Shown: positions 23,569 to 25,760 of the stretch, piece after piece
Layout: each line of letters starts with the position of its first letter
Numbering within the stretch: position 1 is the first letter of the stretch
Source of the DNA: UBA6814 sp040753075
GTDB lineage: Bacteria > Desulfobacterota > Desulfovibrionia > Desulfovibrionales > Desulfovibrionaceae
Length of the DNA: 25,760 nt
Assembly: GCA_040753075.1 (NCBI GenBank)
Contig: JBFMHA010000051.1
Coordinates: 1-25,760 of the forward strand
Direction: 5' to 3'
Notes under the pieces: model-generated
Told to the model about the DNA's origin: nothing
The model's input: the letters and a program-made list of their open reading frames with translations, nothing else
Databases searched by the model: none
Position numbers and translations under genes: made by a program

Positions 23569-23598
23569 GCGCTTGCCAGGCCCGCACCCCCCGTGTAC

Positions 23599-24075
23599 AT
23601 GCGGCCCATGCCGCCCGCCGCCCGCCTCCTCGACCTCCATCCGGTGCTGCGCCGGCTCTCGGGCCAGGTCATCTTTCGCCTGCTGGAGGAGGAGGAACTG
23701 CCCGAGGAGCGCATCGCCGCGGCCCTGGACTGCTTCGAGGCGGCCAAGGCCGCCCATGTGGACCTCCTGCGCCGGGCCGCGGACCCGGCCGAGCGCGCGG
23801 CCCGACCCTGGGTGCTCCTGCGCCCGGCCCCGGGAGCCCCGGCCTGCGCCGGATGCGCGGATCTGCGGCACGGCCTGCTGGCCGCGGATCGGCCGGACCT
23901 GGCGGAGCTCCTGCCGCCCTACGGCCTGGGCTGCGGCCTGAGCGCGGACCTGGCCGGGGACGCGGACCTGGCCGGACTGGATCCGGCCCCAGCCCCCCTG
24001 GACCCGGCGCGGCTGCCGGCCCGGTCCCTGTTCTGCGTCTGCCGGGGCCTGGACAGCCCGGACGGCGAAGCCTGA
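23599..24075 (+). CDS. Small Cys-containing protein of unknown function
   Basis: 158 aa. Acidic helical N-terminal part (about 10-70) followed by a segment with C83-x2-C86, then C112, and finally C146-x-C148 in FCVCRG. This spacing could form a metal site. No signal peptide is seen. The start is uncertain: GTG 23593, ATG 23599 and ATG 23608 are all in frame and no good ribosome site precedes any of them. The stop is 1 bp from that of a convergent 60-aa Cys protein. I do not recognise a family. Confidence 0.65.
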   Translation: MRPMPPAARLLDLHPVLRRLSGQVIFRLLEEEELPEERIAAALDCFEAAKAAHVDLLRRAADPAERAARPWVLLRPAPGAPACAGCADLRHGLLAADRPDLAELLPPYGLGCGLSADLAGDADLAGLDPAPAPLDPARLPARSLFCVCRGLDSPDGEA

Positions 24076-24076
24076 C

Positions 24077-24259
24077 CTACATGGCCCCGGGCGGCTTGCC
24101 GGACAGGCCGCAATAGCCCTTGTCCCGCTCCCCCTCCTTTTCCGGGTGGGCATAGCGCCACATCATGCAGTCGTTGCCCAGGCACAGGCGCAGCTTGTCT
24201 TCCTTGGTGGTGAGCAGCGGACACTTCTTGAACTTGGCCTCGTTGTGCGGCAGCAGCAT
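24077..24259 (-). CDS. Small 60-aa cysteine motif protein
   Basis: 60 aa with C13, C26, C31 and C50, in a pattern KKCPLL...CLGNDCMMWRY...YCGLSG. The central CxGxxCMxWR-like motif recurs in small proteins of sulfate reducers and suggests a metal or Fe-S site, but no function is established here. AAGGAGG lies 6 bases before the ATG, an excellent start. It converges with the gene ending at 24075. The ORF ends in GAM immediately before the stop. Confidence 0.82.
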   Translation of the reverse strand: MLLPHNEAKFKKCPLLTTKEDKLRLCLGNDCMMWRYAHPEKEGERDKGYCGLSGKPPGAM

Positions 24260-24334
24260 GACGGCCTCCTTGGGTGGCGTTGGCCCCTGCATAGCAGAGC
24301 CCCGGAGGCGAGGGAAGCGGCCTCCGCCGCCGGC

Positions 24335-24364
24335 TTGACGCCGCTCGGCAGTTTCCCCTACTCT
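24335..24364 (+). promoter_or_regulatory. Candidate sigma-70 promoter for the GGDEF-PilZ gene
   Basis: TTGACG (24335-24340) and TACTCT (24359-24364) are separated by 18 bp, placing a start near 24371, upstream of the ATG at 24407. It supports the shorter ORF rather than the long open frame from 24146. Confidence 0.5.
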
Positions 24365-24406
24365 CCTGCAAATGTGCGCATCCCTGTTCCAGGCGGTCCG
24401 CCCGGC

Positions 24407-25618
24407 ATGAAAGCCGCCCACCTCCATCAGGAAAAGGGGTCGGAATACCCGGCCACCCTGCACGCCCTGCTGGAAGAGAAGGCCTTTGCCGCGCCCGGCG
24501 GCCCCGAAGCCGTGGCCGACATGGAGCGGCGCTACGGGAGCCAGGTCTATGCCGACGCCCTGTTCCACCTCACCCGGCTGGAGATGGACGGGGCCCGGGC
24601 CAAGGCCAACTGGGACGCCATCCTGGCCCACCGCGAGTCCATGGCCGCGTCACTGGACCGGGGCGTGGGGCTGCGCACCGCGGTCTGCGACTATTTCATC
24701 GGCCAGGGACGGGTGCTCGAAAGCCCGGTGGTCATCGAGTCCCGCCTCCTGGTGCAGCGCGAGGACTCGGCCTTCCGCGACGAGCTCACCGGGGTCTTCA
24801 ACCGCCGCTTCTTCAACATGGAGATGCGCAAGGAGGTGGCCCGCACCCGGCGCTCGGCCATGCCCTTCTGCGTGTTCATGATCGACGGCGACCACTTCAA
24901 GGCCTTCAACGACCGCTACGGACACCAGGCCGGCGACGCGGCCCTGCAGCAGCTGGCCCGGATCTTCGTGGACTCCGGCCGGATCAACGACCAGGTCTGC
25001 CGCTACGGCGGCGAGGAGTTCGTGATCATCCTGCCCCGCACCTCCAAGCAGAACGCCCTCATGGTGGCCGAGCGCTTCCGCCGCAACGTGGAGAACCACC
25101 TCATCACCTACGACGACAAGCCCATCGGCTCCCTCACCGTGAGCATCGGCGTGGCCTGCTGCCCGGACGACGCCACCGGCGAGGAGGAGTTGGTCCGCCT
25201 GGCGGACTGGGCCCTGTACCGGGCCAAGACCGGCGGCCGCAACCAGGTCTCCTCGGACACCTCGGACCGGCGCATGCACCGGCGCATGGCCGTGGACACC
25301 CGGGTGGAGTTCGAGGCGCCGGACGACGGCGGCCTGCCCTACCAGTGCCGGGCCGCGGACATCAGCCTGGGCGGGCTCATGTGCGAGTCCAACCGGCCCT
25401 TCGAGCGCGGGGCGCCCGTCATGGTGCGGGTGCACGACCCGGCCGGGGGCGAGCCCATCACCCTCACCGCCAAGGCGGTGCGCTCCATGGAGAGCGCGGC
25501 CACGGACCTGCCCTACCGCACCGGATTCACCTTCGACGCCGAGGAGCCCGCCCGCCTGCTCGCCCTGCACCGCCTCCTGGAGCGCCTGGCCGACTCCGTC
25601 CAGACCGCGGCGTCCTAA
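24407..25618 (+). CDS. Cytoplasmic diguanylate cyclase with C-terminal PilZ domain
   Basis: 403 aa. An N-terminal region (1-120) of helices without TM segments is followed by the GGDEF domain (about 122-282), with the active-site motif GGEEF at 201-205. The I-site RxxD is R192-D195, five residues before it, so product feedback inhibition is expected. A PilZ domain (about 287-375) has the basic RRMHRR stretch and DISLGG (D318-G323), which bind c-di-GMP. The product is therefore made and sensed in one chain. The ATG is chosen from promoter position; a longer N-terminal extension overlapping the small Cys protein on the other strand is not favoured. The ribosome site is weak. Confidence 0.92.
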   Translation: MKAAHLHQEKGSEYPATLHALLEEKAFAAPGGPEAVADMERRYGSQVYADALFHLTRLEMDGARAKANWDAILAHRESMAASLDRGVGLRTAVCDYFIGQGRVLESPVVIESRLLVQREDSAFRDELTGVFNRRFFNMEMRKEVARTRRSAMPFCVFMIDGDHFKAFNDRYGHQAGDAALQQLARIFVDSGRINDQVCRYGGEEFVIILPRTSKQNALMVAERFRRNVENHLITYDDKPIGSLTVSIGVACCPDDATGEEELVRLADWALYRAKTGGRNQVSSDTSDRRMHRRMAVDTRVEFEAPDDGGLPYQCRAADISLGGLMCESNRPFERGAPVMVRVHDPAGGEPITLTAKAVRSMESAATDLPYRTGFTFDAEEPARLLALHRLLERLADSVQTAAS

Positions 25619-25760
25619 GAGCCTGTTGAAGACGTCCGTTCCCGCAGGCCGTTCAAAAACCGCGAGGGCAAGGCGCGAGAAAACGTCAAGGCCGAAGCGT
25701 ATTCGACATACGTGAGGGTTTGGCTTTTTCGCAGCAACGCAGCCATCGCGGGATTTTCAA
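25619..25760. repeat. Intergenic inverted-repeat element truncated by the window end
   Basis: Immediately after the stop codon, GAGCCTGTTGAA at 25619-25630 is partly mirrored by TTTTCAA at the very end, so the right end is probably cut off. Inside, CCGCGAGGGC and GCCATCGCGG are near-complementary, and CGTAT-TCGAC-ATACG forms a central stem-loop. The segment folds as a long imperfect hairpin. It resembles the dispersed intergenic palindromes found in many copies in sulfate-reducer genomes; the family name and copy number cannot be judged from one copy. Confidence 0.7.

Noticed and set aside
23410..23587. Short minus-strand open frame in the small RNA region
   Set aside because: No ribosome site, poor coding character, and it overlaps a promoter and terminator that fit an RNA better.

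Overview
The window is a very GC-rich, gene-dense bacterial chromosome segment. The gene content best fits a sulfate reducer or relative of the Desulfovibrionaceae (Desulfobacterota). It includes an FmdE/molybdopterin-binding fusion beside a molybdopterin oxidoreductase, a long-loop TauE/SafE permease, a cysteine-rich 'two-CW'-type insert in a histidine kinase, a bacteriohemerythrin and several small Cys-rich proteins. The taxonomic placement is inference from gene content; no rRNA, tRNA, CRISPR array, transposase or phage gene was seen.

Region 1 (23-6464) is a molybdoenzyme/sulfur locus. A Tat-less, presumably cytoplasmic molybdopterin oxidoreductase and an FmdE-zinc ribbon-MoCF fusion run leftward. 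Divergently, two Fe-S electron-transfer proteins (two and four [4Fe-4S] sites) and a TauE/SafE permease run rightward to a strong intrinsic terminator. The 330-bp divergent region carries short inverted repeats. I infer a soluble redox module for a small oxyanion or acid, possibly a sulfur compound exported or imported by TauE; the substrate is not proven.

Region 2 (6480-14682) is a tightly packed seven-gene operon and the most unusual part of the window. It encodes a small Oxa1/DUF106-like membrane protein, a PhnD-type binding lipoprotein, a membrane histidine kinase with a Cys-rich HAMP insert, a stand-alone receiver, a dikinase-like protein (PPDK ATP-binding plus phosphohistidine domains with a non-PEP C-terminal domain), a dual-specificity phosphatase fused to a YkgJ-like Cys-rich domain, and an SGNH hydrolase. 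Start/stop overlaps and near-zero gaps tie most of these genes together. The set looks like a sensor plus a paired phosphorylating/dephosphorylating module acting on an unknown acceptor.

Region 3 (14693-20427, all minus strand) holds two paralogous unrecognised proteins flanking a SLOG/'molybdenum carrier'-like protein. Further along are a small helical protein, a lipoprotein, an MscS channel, a six-TM protein and a bacteriohemerythrin; the last two form a short operon.

Region 4 (20479-25760) starts with divergent promoters and a SHOCT/TM2-like protein. It continues with an overlapping MauE/DoxX-rhodanese gene pair, a methyltransferase-like protein and a candidate GGA-rich small RNA with its own promoter and terminator. 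Two convergent small Cys-containing genes and a GGDEF-PilZ protein follow. The window ends inside an imperfect inverted-repeat intergenic element cut by the window edge.
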